From Apricaphanius iberus (Eukaryota; Chordata; Actinopteri; Cyprinodontiformes; Aphaniidae): DNA of 64,000 nt. Location: positions 186,001 to 250,000 of the forward strand of contig JAPXFQ010000835.1 of NCBI GenBank assembly GCA_028564705.1. The letters run 5' to 3'. Under the pieces are notes generated by a model. The model did not search any database and had not been told where the DNA came from. It saw only the letters and a list, made by a program, of their open reading frames with translations. Positions 42,955 through 54,992 of this stretch are shown piece after piece; the first letter of the stretch is position 1; every line of letters starts with the position of its first letter. The translations under genes were made by a program, and so were the position numbers.

Positions 42955-45639
42955 TTGACATAAATTATGTTTTGTTTAACAGTCCCAAAGTGGAAAATGT
43001 TCATATGTTGTTTTGGTGGACGGAGCAGGAGGGACTTTATCCCAAATTTACGCTGATGACAAAATGCTGTCACTATCCATCCAGCGCTTCCAGCGATTCA
43101 GGAATGAAACATGAATGTAAAGCCAGGGACTGTGGACAGTGTTTGGTTTCTGCACAATATAAATTCCAGCTGCAGTATCCAAATAATGAAAGAGTAATAA
43201 TTCACTGCAGTATTATTTACATTTAATAATGGATAAAGTTATTTCCCTTTTGATTTTTTCCAACGTTTTTAGTTATGTTTTAAGGCTGTAAAACCCCTCG
43301 TCACACACTTTTTTTACACTTTTCCCAGACATACATTAACATTTACTAACATTTCTCACTAGTTTTAATACTCACACCTTAGTAGATTTAAACATAAAAG
43401 TATTAATACACAGTACGTCCTCTCCACCCCTGCGACATCAGGTGCGTCTTTCTCCACTGAAGGTCTCTGAACAGGTGTCGTGTCCTAGTGAGGAACCTAG
43501 TGAGTGCCTTTTTTTTCTGGATGAGAATATCATTATAACCAGACATGATAAATTTGGCAAGTGCAGGAGACATGACAGGAGGAGATTCACAACTGCATCC
43601 AATCATTTAGGACGCAGAACACAATGCGCTGTAAAGAAACCATTTAAATTGTGCAATTAAAAAATCCACCAAACAGCAAAGGGTGGACTGCGTTATAGCA
43701 AAGGAACTGTATAGGATAATTGCATTTTTTCCATCTTGAAACGGGTACCAGTGACATTACAGGACTCCGCCCTGTAGCTGACTACCAGTGTTTTAAAACA
43801 TGGCATAGCTGCAAAGAATGCTGTAGCCTGGTATATGAGCAGAAAGAAACATGACTGCATGAGAAAGTGAAGTGAATTAAATAATATTCTCTTCACATAC
43901 TGATACAGAAACTTTGCTGGGAGCAGAAGAGGCTTTTAGGTCAGTACAAATGTCTGCATCAAGTTTGGTGGGGACAAACCCATCAATCATAAATATTGTT
44001 GGGGACATGTCCCCGGCGTCCCCGGTTAAAATGCCGCCTATGATTTTGTGGTATTTATTAATTTATACTTTTGCATAGAAATGTTCCTAAATATAAAGAC
44101 AGTTCTGATTGTCCGTATGCACAGCATCTACTGTTAGAACAGAGGAACTGCAACACTGAAGCAGTTTTACTTTGACTTAATTTTTCTCTCAGCCGTTTAT
44201 CGCCTCCACCAAGGAGATCATGTTGGCGTCTGTCCAGAACTTTTACGTTATTTTGTTCTAACACAGACAGATTAGCTATAAACTTGAAGGAAATATTTAA
44301 AATTTGCCAAGAAATACATAATTCATGTTGGGGGTGATCATGCATGGAGATCCTGTCACTCACAATGGGCTCTCTCCGTGCACAGTCACTGCAGCTTAAT
44401 TTTGCTGTTACACCTTTAATTCAAAGGTTTGCTAACTGCAAAGTTACAACTAAATAGTCCTGCTCATCTGTGGAACAGATTGTCATTTTTTCCTTGCATA
44501 CTGATGGCAGCACAAGCCGTGTCTCCAATTAGGCATGGCCACAAAAAGAGTCAAATATTACGATTGGAGCACCCTTTGTATTAGATCTGGTCCAGCTGTG
44601 TGCTGTGTGCTGAGGGATGTTTCATTGTATTCAGTTTATTACCTAACCATTTTTCTCTTTTATTTCCATCATGAACAACTGTCTCGACTGCATTTACTGC
44701 CTGTCACCTTGGCGCAGGCAGAGTTATCTTTTCTTTTATTGGTTTCCCCTGAACTGATAGAACCAAACAGCAATGTTAATTTTTAAATTATTTAAATGTT
44801 AAAAGATGTTAAGGATTTTCAGAGAAGTCAAATTAGCGAATTTAATTATTTGCCACATTTTTTAATGTCTGCTCTGCAGCAGAAATATAACTGCTGCGTG
44901 CTGGGTGGAATTAAGCAGAGGAAGAGCTGACGGCAAAAACTTTCGGTGGTAAAATTAATTTATATTAACTCAATTTTTTTATTAAAGTCTGTTCATCATG
45001 AATACTTTTTTTTTGCCACACCTTGATCTCTGTGTCACTGAAATTCATTTTTTTCGCTCTCTTGGCCATTATTTTAAGGAAGAACGTTTCTGTATGTAAA
45101 TGACAGTGAACAGGCATAAGGACCTGGGTACGCACAAGTGGGATTTATCAACACATGATTGCAGAGGAGCGTGCATATGAGTGGCCACAGCTCATTTCAT
45201 AAATCAGAATTTTCGCAGTTCGTACAAACATTATAAATTTCATTCGTAGGACAGAATATAGGACAGTTTCTATCAACGTTTGATAAATGAGGGCCCTGGA
45301 TGACATAGTTGGTCTGTTTCTCCTTGTAAGCAGGTAAAAAAAACTTGAACTCAGAACTGTATCAACCATTTAGTTTAAAATGACCTTTTCTTAAAGCTGC
45401 AATGTTAGTTCCTATTTAACACTTCTAATATATTCTACAAAAGCACATACGGTTACAAGCAAGTTACTTTCCTGTTACACTAATTAAAAATAAGCAATCA
45501 ACTACAAACAAAGAATACTGCTAATCAAGATTATTATTTTTCTACACAATATAAAGCATATACTCCCCAAAAGCTGCATTGATGACTGATTACATAAAAA
45601 AAGAGCACCATTCTGGTGAAATGATGTGGGGCTGATGTT

Positions 45640-45834
45640 GGACTGACCAATCACAGATGTGTGCTCTCTGTTAAGTTTGATGGACTGTTTAAAAATTGGG
45701 CTCTACTCGCCTACTTCAGAGTTGCTACTCTGTGCATACGGGAGTGATGGCGAGTCCTTGCATCATAGAAATGATTGACGTTGAGTATCTCCGCACCTAC
45801 GCAGGCGGAAAAGTATAAACTAGACTCTAGTATC
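45640..45834. repeat. One end of the inverted-repeat (MITE-like) element
   Basis: Ends with CGCAGGCGGAAAAGTATAAACTAGAC, the inverse of the ends at 23843 and 63399, and includes TTGCATCATAGAAATG, resembling 63448-63470 in inverse. The other end is not found. Confidence 0.45.
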
Positions 45835-46410
45835 AAGTCTTGTGTGAAATATCTGTGTTTACAGCATTCCGTTGGCTATTTGATGTGTCATTCATCATTA
45901 GTTTGTGCTACGATTGGTCTGAAAGGCACACATAGGAAGGAGGACTAAGTAAGGTGTCAATCAAAAGCTAGCACTTCCGGCTACGGGTAATCTGAATATG
46001 TTAAACTAACATGAAAACATTGTGATAAATACTTTAAAGGAAGGAATTTACAAACGTTTTCAGCATTGGGTTTTTGTTGGATTTAGGATGTCAGAGTTGT
46101 AGCCTAGGTCTTCTAATGGAAGACATTACCTTGACCCTTGTGGATTTAAAAAGACAGTTTTAGTTCAAGATGGCACTCGTGAATCAGTAGTTTGACAAAT
46201 GTGCTTGCTGTTTCTACAGTTATCATTGTATCCTTGATTGACATACATCTTTGGAATCTCAAGACTTATTTTTTCCAAATATGTATAAGATTTATATGTT
46301 CATACAGAGCTGGCATCTACACAAGGCTGGCTGGGCGCTGCTTTCCTGACACACCTTGGAAGTCTCAATTTAGCCTGTTTTCTAACTATTGGAATATATC
46401 ACAGTCTATT

Positions 46411-46442
<32 letters not shown>

Positions 46443-47519
46443 AAGCAATCATCAGACTGTTACTGCATTGAGACAGATAAAGAAACAAGAAAACGATTGT
46501 TTTGGACCCAAGATAAATTAATGGTGCAGCCCCAATGATCACTATTTTTACCTAATAATTACTGAGGATGTTTGAAGACATCACTACAATGGAGTCAGGT
46601 TTACTAGCTAAAATAATTTATAGATCATGAGCCAGAAGAATGTAACACTTGATTTTGAATAAACCTAACATTTTCTCTTAATATTTATGAGATTGTACCC
46701 ATGTGTCTGCTTGACAAGTCTTGTCCATGGTTTGGCTGTTGGCTCTGGTTACATGTATAACGGCTACATTTGCCCACAAGGAGAAACAACACTGGGTGGG
46801 TAAGAATTCTATGACATGTGAAGGCTCTTTGACAAACCAATAAAATGTGACTTCTTAGTTCACACTGATATTTTTGCTGAGATTCCTCTTTTTCCACTGC
46901 ACCTAAAAAAAGGAAGGCTCAGGATTTCTGAAGTTGAAGTTCTGTTCAACAGCTGTAAGTTGCCGTAAGTGTTGGGTAGGTTGCTCTGAATGTTTGAAGT
47001 TACTCTGTTTAATATGGAAATATAAATAATATAGCTAAATACGCTGAGTAACTTCTTAATTCAAAACAATAGGATAAATCATAGTCAGCGGCAGCATCAA
47101 AGGTTTGAGGACCAGAGGCAAGTGAAGTAGCAGACAGGTGGGCACCGCTGTAAAACAAGTTGTGAAGTGACAATTATAGATGGGGTTTATGGCTAGGAGC
47201 AAATGGATGTTTAGATCCTTTCGTTTTAAAGCTGTTCAAATGACTGACACATTTCTATAGTATTTTTAAGAAACTATTCTGGGATATCTTATTTTACAGG
47301 ATATACACAGATAAAAATTATTTCTCGACCTTGATTTGAAAAAGATCTTTTACTGGAAATATGTCGCTTTACTGATTTTGCATCCAGAAACTAGCATGTA
47401 TTGTATTTTCGACTGTGCGTAAATAGGAAGTATTATATTTTACAACGTTATATTTCTTGTAGTAGCTTCCATATTTGATTCAAAAAGTGAGATTGACCAA
47501 TATTATGATATAATCAATA
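45835..47519 (+). other. Intergenic; (CA)n at 46419-46442, otherwise unassigned
   Basis: Apart from a 24-base CA microsatellite no gene or repeat is recognised. Confidence 0.45.
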
Positions 47520-47880
47520 CTACATTTAGACTACGGTAATATCCTTTTTACTAGTCTGGACAGATAATACATTTCACATCAGCAAGTTATTTGGAACATA
47601 ACAGCCAGAATTCTTACTAAATCCACTTATATCCCCCTGGTCTTCGACTTCTGCACTGGCTACCGGTGGATTTTAGAGTCTGGCTTAATGTTCTTGTTCT
47701 AATCTATGGGGCTCTAAATAGCCAGGGCTACTGACTATTTGTGCAAGTTTGAAATCAAGCTGCTCATACTCAAGCCTAGAAGCTCCTGGTTCTTCCTCGT
47801 ACAATGCTAAGGGACAGGGCCTTTCTGAACTCTGCAACAGTTCGCTACTCCAGCTTTGTTGACTGTGAGGATGGTTTTTA
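47520..47880 (+). mobile_element. Old LINE fragment (RT C-terminal domain)
   Basis: Translates in pieces as CR1/L2/Rex1-group RT C-terminus: ILTKSTYIPLV, RLLHWLPVDFRV, VLVLIYGALN, LLVLPRTML, RDRAFLNSATVRYSS. Many frame breaks, no tail; the most diverged LINE in the window. Confidence 0.5.
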
Positions 47881-50592
47881 AAAACTGGTTTTATAGGAAT
47901 AATTCTAGACTATGTCAATTATTATTATTACTAGTAATATTATTAATTCAATTAGTAAAGGCATCTAGGGAATATTGAATGATTATGACATGATGAATAT
48001 GGCATATCTAATCTAAATGCATGACTCAAGTGTGAGGAGTGTTTTGGTGAGCGTTCATGTCCTACTAGTTTTCCCCCCTCTCTCTGAGCGTGCAGGAGAG
48101 AGCAGCAGTTGATGGTGGACAGAACAGAATGGCTGAAAGTTGTTTTTTTTACCAGAGGTTGGAGAAACATTTGAGAAGGAGAAAGCATCTCCTTCTTTAC
48201 ACATAACTCCTCCATGCAAGACTGGACCCTGCCAGATGAAAACACTGCTGTATGGAACTATATTGAGATGTCTGTGATGATCGACAGACTGAATTTGACC
48301 TTTGACCACCAGTGTCCAGAGAGGTGGTGGACTGTTCTACTCATATCCATGCTCCAGGAAAAGATGTGCACAATCACCTTGGCAGCGAGCCCTGAGCGAG
48401 CAGCCCATGCCCATGCCCCCAAATGGTTTAGAATAAATCTCTTAATAAAGGGGAGAGACATGGAAACTCACTTTACAGAAACACACAGGGATAGACAGTA
48501 GGGACATTCAGATGTTTCTATAATTGGGGGGTCAGGTGGTTTGGTCAAGCATTAAAATTGATTAAATTAGATATTATTTAGGCTGTAGGAGTTCGTCAAT
48601 CAGTTATTACAACTGAGTTTAATGAGGTTACTGAAATATGGATATAACTATCTTGAACATGTAGAATGTTGCTTGTGTTTCATTCTCTGTAGTTCTCTAC
48701 ATCTAAAGGATGTGGGAAAAGACAGGGTGAGAGACCTCAGGCCTTCAGTAGCCTTAGACTAGAGAAGTCCACATGGGGGGTCCTGTTCCAGCCTATGGAG
48801 AACTTAGCCCTCTCTCCTGAGTGGAAAACTAGCACAGAACTTTGACAGTAGCCAAGCTTAAGCAGATTCACTATGGGGGACACACAAGACTTACTGGAGG
48901 TTGGTCAGAGGTGGCTGGAGATGGAATCCTCTACCGATTATGCAATTTTAACATGTTAACATATCTTCATACTGTTTACATTTGTGATATATCTATAATA
49001 GATCTATATTCTGTAATAGATCTGTTATTGCTAAACGACTTCTAGATGGATGCAAAATGCATTTTGTTGCCTTGTACTTGTGACACGTGCAATGACAAAA
49101 AAAGTTTAATTTTATTCTATTCTATATTACCCAGAGCAGTGGCTGTGTGTATGTGTGTGTGGGCAGCTAGTGCCCCCCGGATGAGGAGGGCAAGCTTCAG
49201 AGGCCCCCGGTTGTCGGTAGGCCCCCCAGTAGCTGAGGCTTTTATTCATGCTTTAACGATGATCCAGCTTCCAGTCACTAGGTGGCAGCAGTGTTTAACT
49301 TATCCAAAGGCTGCTTGTTCAGCCAAGCAGAAGAAGCAGTCTGCTCTAGTCCATGGTGTGGGAAAGGTGGAATTTAACCAACAAAATGGAATACAGATTT
49401 AAAGTCTGTTCCTGTAGTGATCTGGGGGCTGCGGCTCTTTTAAGGCTACCTGTTGTTACCTGGGGTCGGCTCTCCTCTCTGTGCAGCCAGACTGAACTGA
49501 CCAGCCATGGGGAATAAACTCGCTAAAACACAGACACTCCCCTTAACTCAAACCTTAGCGTGAGAGTCAGGGATGATTATGAATCATGAGAACAACCCTT
49601 CTAGAAGTCAGCTCACAGTGACATACACTGATAGTGAAGAGTGGCTTATCAGAAACAAGCTGAAGAAGCAAGCTCTCTGTCTCTTCAGGGGGAAGAAAGC
49701 AAGCAATTCAAACGAAGCACAGCAGGAACACAAAAACTTCAACATGTCATGAATTTATTTCACTGGAGTCTGGGATTGATTAGGAAGTAAAAATGAACAA
49801 AGCTCCTGAATATTATGGAAGTGAGCACAATGATTTTTTGTTTCCATGTCTCTTTATTAGACATGGTTTGGTGGTTAGAGATTTTCTTCTAGAAAATGAA
49901 AAACATGAGATGCTTTGCTTTGTACATAGGATGTGTTAGTACTTTAAAAATGACTTAGATCTATGAAAATAGATGTGGATGCCAGTACATGTGGATCTCT
50001 ATGGTTATTGATTTGGTTAATTGTTTTCAGTCAGTATAATTACACACTTTTTGGATTAATAAATATAGTCAGAATAGAAAAAGTGGAATTAAGAAAAATA
50101 AAAACAACAAAGTGGAATTTTTCAATAAAACATAATTTGTAAAATAATTGAAATGATTTAATAGGGATCTACAGAAGTTTGAGACAATGAAAAGAAAACT
50201 AGTCAAGGTGACATAGAAGAAGTTATGTAGCTTACCTTTTGAGAAGTCATAAGCTCATTAAGCTCATAAGTAACCAATGTTAACAGTTTGAAAAGCTTTA
50301 AATATTACGCTTTTGTCTAAAAATGCACATCCCAGTGAATCGTTTGAACTTTTTCTCTTCTGAGCAACACACAGACTGAACCTTCTTAATTAAATGTTAC
50401 CAACTGAGTTCATAAACTGAACTTGGAAATACTGTTTAGACAAAAAACAATATAAGGATATGCAACCACTAGAAGTTATTACAGTTATTTAAGTAATCTA
50501 TTTTGATAATCAGTATATTTTCTATGTAGAGTGCTGGTACTAGTGGTTTGTATTGATAAATAATTCAATATTTTTAGTTTGCTATAACAAGG
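47881..50592 (+). other. Intergenic, largely unassigned
   Basis: Holds a retroposon-tail-like piece at 49060-49122 (GTGCAATGACAAAAAAAGTT then (TTCTA)n) and a CTCF-like motif TCACTAGGTGGCAGCAG at 49275-49291. 49430-49580 has an AATAAA-containing, LTR-end-like look (GGGAATAAACTCGC) without a partner. Open frames at 48214-48501 and 49046-49402 have no domain. Confidence 0.35.
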
Positions 50593-50616
50593 GGTGTGTG
50601 TGTGTGTGTGTGTGTG
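50593..50616. repeat. (GT)n microsatellite
   Basis: About 12 GT units. Confidence 0.9.
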
Positions 50617-50827
50617 AAAAAAATAAGTCCTGTAGGAGGGGCATGACAGAAACCATTGCTGCAGCTGCAAAGCTGGCAGGGAACGCTTATCTTAGGCTGC
50701 ACAGTATGTGACACCACATGATGTGAGAGAGTGGGGCAGGGAGCACCCACCTATTGGGTGGATGCTAATCAGTGCCTGGGAGTTTCCTGTGATAGAGGAT
50801 TAAATGTAAAAAATAATGAATCACATA

Positions 50828-51365
50828 CAGTACGGACCAAAGGTTTGGACACACCTTCTCATTCAGTGCGTTTCCTTTATTTTCATGACTACATTGTAGA
50901 TTCTCAATTAAGGACATCAAAACTATGAATGAACACATAATGTATGGAATTACTGTATGCACAAAAAGGGAGGAATAACTGAATACATGTGTTATATTTT
51001 AGATTCCTCAAAGTAGCCACCCTTTGCTCTGATTACTTCTTTGCATTCTCTTCAGCTTCCAGAGTTAGTCAACAGAAATGGTTTTCCAACAGTCTTGAAG
51101 GAGTTCCAACAGATGCTTAGTACTTGTTGGCCCTTTTGTCTTCACTCTGCGGTTCAGCTCATCCCCAATTCATCTCCATTGGGTTCAGGTCCGATGACTT
51201 TGGAGGCCAGGTTATTTCACAATTTTTTGTAAAAGTATTACATAATTCCATATGTGTTCATTCATAGTTTTGATGCCTTCAGTGAGAATCTACAATGTTA
51301 ATAGTCATGAAAATAAAGACAACGGACTGAATGAGAAGGTGTGTCCAAACTTTTGGTCTGTACTG
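50828..51365 (-). mobile_element. Tc1-like transposon, internally deleted
   Basis: Inverted ends CAGTACGGACCAAAGGTTTG and its complement CAAACTTTTGGTCTGTACTG, flanked by TA on both sides, as in Tc1/mariner elements. On the minus strand 51215-51000 reads as a decayed transposase C-terminus: a GPEPNG-like stretch where Tc1 proteins have DLNPIE, then RRVKTKGPTS, LLQDCWKT and SKGWLL, with stops. At 538 bp it is about a third of a full Tc1 element and lacks the catalytic part. Confidence 0.85.
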
Positions 51366-51718
51366 TATCACAAGGAAGACTTGGATTGCAAACTGATACA
51401 CATTCAGAATTTTGTTAAGAGGAACAAAACATTAACACAGATTTTTCTGAATGTTTCATGTAGACGAGAGGAATTTCTAGGAATTGGGGTTACATTATTT
51501 TATAGTAATACTATCTTTCTCTCACAAGCCGGTGGAAACCGGGCCATTAAAAATTCACAGCAACAGTTAAGTTTCTATTTTCTTGATTTTAATCGAGAGT
51601 AAATGAATTGTGCCGATTTTCTTAATCTTTCGTCATTCGGTACAAGTGTGTGAAATTCCAAGAGCGAAGGACTGCAAAGCTGCAACAGAATGGAACCATT
51701 TGTAAAGACTGCAGCTGG
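51366..51718 (+). other. Intergenic, nothing recognised
   Basis: Short unassigned stretch between the Tc1 derivative and a hAT-like element. Confidence 0.4.
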
Positions 51719-53431
51719 TAGGGCTGCACAATTCGCTAAACGGATTTTGATCGTGATCACGATTTTGGTAGCCACAATTAAATGAACCTCATCGTCAACG
51801 ATATTTACATTCAAAACGCGAGCTCTTCTGCTTTCTTCTTTATCACACACTGACTCAATCAAAAGTTTACGAGCCACCAGGGGGCAAACGAATGGCTAAA
51901 GCTTCATTAAGCCGACCAAATAAAAACTGCGCACACGCCACTCAGCACTCATAATGGCTGCACTACGCTTGCTACGTAGCAGGTGAAAAGGAGTATTTGC
52001 GCAATGTAGTAGATCCAAATCTCCATTATGGATCTGACTAGTAAGCAGAAAGTTCCCGAAAGTGTACTACCGCCACAGTAAGCAGCCGGTGGATGCTACG
52101 CTATCCCACAATGCAACGGACGCCCCGAAATCATAGAAGAAAAAGGACCTAGCTAAAAAAGGCTACAGACGAACTGTCAACTATTGACGCCGCAGTTCCC
52201 GCGGATAAATATACGTGAAGCAATGCTACTGATTACTGAAATTGTTTTTTGACTGATTAAACATTTAAGTTGTTAAGTCATACCCATAGACTGTATATAT
52301 AAATAGACAAACACTCGTTGACGTCACCCTGGGGTTTCTGAAGAGCAAAAATGAGGCCAACTGGGCGGTTCCCACCGCCGCCATCTTGTCCGCGGCACTC
52401 GCCTCGTCACTCTCAGAAACTCCATAAATGGGCAAAGAGGTGGAGCTGAGAGTGGCGATGTGAGGCTGGGGGCGGAGGGTTAACGCTCCGAGCCGACATA
52501 GCTAGAAGCTAGTCAGAAGCTAGTCGGGAGCTAACTGAAGCTAACGTAGGATGCAGCCTGTTTCAGCCAGAGACTTTTACCCGACTTTTTACCCAGTAAT
52601 TGCAGATTAACATCCAAAACCGAATAAAAACTGCAGAGGCAACTGATAGTGGAGTTCAGAAACACCAAATGACTGAAGTTTTTACGTTAGTCCCAGGCTG
52701 TGAAGAGCTTACCCGCAAGCAGAGGGGGACAGCAGACTACGTAGCAAGCTATTAGCTACAGTTAGCCCCCATTAGCTACAGTTAGTCATCATTAGTCACC
52801 AGCATTAGTCTAGACGGAACTGTCAATCAAAAGGACACGCCCCTAATTATTCATAATTTCAATATTAAATTACAAATAAATGGAGAAGTTAGAAAAAAAT
52901 TCACCCCCCTCAGAGTTGTCATGATGGTAGACCAAAACTATCTAACCTAAAATGGTTTTTTGAACCAGGCTGTAAACATGTTTATTTTTGCTGTAAATTT
53001 GGCCTTTTTAACATGGGAGTCCATGGGAAATGGCTCCTTTTTGGAGCCAGCCCCCAGTGGATGAGGGAGGAACTTCAATTTTTGTCACTTCCTGGTTGGC
53101 TTTACGTTTTGCAAGTGGCGTTTGCCCCTTTGTCATACCAGACAAAATAACGGCTGGAGGATGGCGAGACCACAGGCGAACGTAACGTAAACATCTGTTC
53201 AACAGAAGAGTCAATACGAGCCAAAGGACATGCAAAATGGTGGAGCAGTACATCTGATATCATGCCTATTACACGATTGTTTGCTATGCAGTATTTTTTG
53301 TTGTTGTATTATTTATAAAAATAGATATTTTACAGGACTGGATGAATGATCGTGATTAATAATTGTGATTTCAATATTGATCAAAATAATCGTGATTACA
53401 GTATTATTTTGGTCATTACCGTGCAGCCCTA
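51719..53431. mobile_element. hAT-like element with TAGGGCTGCAC ends
   Basis: Begins TAGGGCTGCACAATTCGC and ends GTGCAGCCCTA, with subterminal ATCGTGAT blocks at both ends. Flanks GCAGCTGG (51711-51718) and ACAGCTGG (53432-53439) match at 7 of 8 bases, as expected for hAT. The GGGCTGCACGATTAATCG-type end is common in fish. No transposase. Another repeat is nested at ~52283-53110. Confidence 0.75.
52283..53110. repeat. Nested dispersed repeat (CATAGACTGTATATA type)
   Basis: Starts near CCCATAGACTGTATATATAA and includes TTGACGTCACCCTGGGGTTT, CCGCCGCCATCTTG, AACATGGGAGTCCATGGG and TTTTGGAGCCAGCCCCCAGTGG, phrases I associate with a common fish repeat. Boundaries are approximate. Confidence 0.5.
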
Positions 53432-53463
53432 ACAGCTGGTAATGGTTTTTGAATATATGTTAT

Positions 53464-53582
53464 AAGATGGTAAATGGTAAATGGATTGAACTTATATAGC
53501 GCTTTTCTAGTCTTCTAGACCACTCAAAGCGCTTTACATTGAAGCCACATTCACCCATTCACACTCGCATTCATACACCGAT
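53464..53582 (-). repeat. LINE/SINE tail with (TTTACCA)n
   Basis: Reads GGTAAATGGTAAATGG and TATATAGCGCTTTTCTAGTC, CTCAAAGCGCTTTACA: the complement of a familiar fish retroposon 3' end. Confidence 0.65.
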
Positions 53583-53849
53583 ATGTTATAATAAACTGTA
53601 TATCAGCCTAATCCTTGAATGATTCTGCATCTGCGCCTCATAGTCCATGCCCACTTATGGCTTTGTTCTTTTTTGCAATATATTAAAAAAGAACAAACCT
53701 TTTTTTTATCACTGTCTTTTTATTAAGGTGTATTCCTTCATAGAAGCAATTAAACAAGATCAAGCTGAGTACAAAGGAGTCAGGCATGGTATATTCAAAC
53801 ACACTAAACAAGTATCAAAACAGAAAGGAGAAAAAAAAGACAAAATCTA

Positions 53850-54985
53850 AAAAGGACTTCAAAAAGATAGTCAAACTCAACCCGGTCAAAGGGTTTTTCG
53901 ACGTTAAGGGAGACGACACACTCAGCCGAGTCTGAGGGGCTGGAAAAAACAATATTGCGCAGCCTTCATATATTAAAATATGAGTATCGGCATTTAATGA
54001 AACCTGTTTGATCTTTTGAGATTATTAGTGGTAAACGGTTTAAAGCCTACGGGCAAGAATCTTGGCTAAAATTTTTACATCTGTGTGAAGGACAGAGATG
54101 ACTGAGGGAGGGATCCTTGTAAGAAACAATCGGTAAGGTTGGAACTAAGCTAATTATTGAATAAGTCTTGTGTAAACCTACTACCTCTTATCAGGGTTTA
54201 AGACATACCACACATCACACAGTCCATATACAGACAAAGGTTTGAATGACTGATGCAAATCTACTTATCAAATAAAATCAAACTTTAGCACTCAAAGCAC
54301 TCAAAGTGCTTTACAGAAATGGCCCCAAATAACCCACATTCCCATCCCTTCCCCACAATTGTAAAAAACAAAATGACAATTATTCCCCATTCCCAAACCC
54401 CATTTCCCAATAACACACAGACACACACTGGCACACATCCACACACAAACACATCCAGACAAAGACACCTTCCCAAAACGGGTAAGACCATAGGTAGACA
54501 CTGGGTTGAGCTCAGATGAGTCGGGTACTTAAGGAAAGCTCCACCAGGAGACCCGTCTGCCCTGACTGCAGCAGATCCATGGCAGGGCACCAACACAGGG
54601 CGCCCAGAGGAGGGAGGGTGGAGACCCCCACCTCCACCTGAGCACCACCCAGAGAGACCCAGGCCACCACAGCCGAAAACCGCCCCCGAGGCAGAGGGCT
54701 CCCTCAGAGGAGCCCTAAACTTTATGACTGTACTTTTAACAGAAAAGCGCTCCATAACCGGGTCTAACCAACAATTTAAATCGCCCCGTCCCCTAAGACC
54801 AGAAAATATTTATTAAGATGGGCAGAGAAGAAAATAGTTGTTTGAAGAAATGCTCATCATCTGTGTTAGGAGTGTAAATGTTCACCAGGACATCTAAGGT
54901 GCTGTACAGTTTCGCACTCACTGTAACAAACCTGCCATATTTATCAGCTACTACATCGTGGGCCTCAAATGGTATATTCTAGCTG
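53850..54985 (-). mobile_element. Old L1/Tx1 LINE, antisense, interrupted
   Basis: On the minus strand 54985-54780 is an endonuclease part (HDVVADKYGRFVTVSAKLYS, VNIYTPNTDDEHFF, LFSSLP). 54160-53870 is an RT part (VKILAKILARRL-like, PLIISKDQTGFIKCRYSYF, SDSAECVVSLNVEKPFDRVE). Other ORF2 sequence between them is missing, and a second LINE end (54270-54745) sits there. Many stops. Confidence 0.7.
54270..54745 (-). mobile_element. LINE 3' UTR fragment (GATTTGATTT-tailed), antisense
   Basis: The complement of the 3' UTR seen at 58400-58820: shared AGGGCTCC.., GGGGGCGGT.., GGTGGAGGTGGGGGT, CCCTCCCTCCTCTGGGCGCC, and an end AAGTGCTTTGAG...AAAGTTTGATTTTATTTGAT. No RT part is attached. It interrupts the old L1. 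Confidence 0.7.
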
Positions 54986-54992
54986 ATCAGTA

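Larger units (their letters stand above)
39476..44042. mobile_element. hAT-like non-autonomous element containing an L2
   Basis: Ends CAAGGGCGTCA and (inverse) CATAGGCGGCA, with further paired GGGGACA blocks inside (39510; ~43992-44010). Flanked by ATTGTGTG (39468-39475) and ATTTTGTG (44043-44050), a 7/8 match to the 8-bp duplication typical of hAT elements. No transposase is recognised; open frames at 42972-43226 and 43442-43660 lack known domains. Without the L2 it is ~1.6 kb. Confidence 0.62.
39388..45297. mobile_element. Outer inverted-repeat element with nested insertions
   Basis: The left end AGGGCC...CCTCATTTATC (39388 on) and the right end GATAAATGAGGGCCCT (~45281-45296) are inverted repeats with a small indel. 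Subterminal TACGCA/TGCGT-like blocks occur on both sides. Removing the inner element leaves ~1.3 kb of non-coding DNA. It resembles non-autonomous DNA transposons of fish that end in GGGCCCTCATTTATCAA. The target duplication is not clear. Confidence 0.45.

Noticed and set aside
48214..48501. Open frame of ~95 codons
   Set aside because: No recognised domain, no splice context and no copy elsewhere in the window; indistinguishable from chance.
49430..49580. Solo LTR
   Set aside because: An AATAAA and C-rich end are suggestive, but there are no TG...CA ends, partner LTR or target duplication that I can define.
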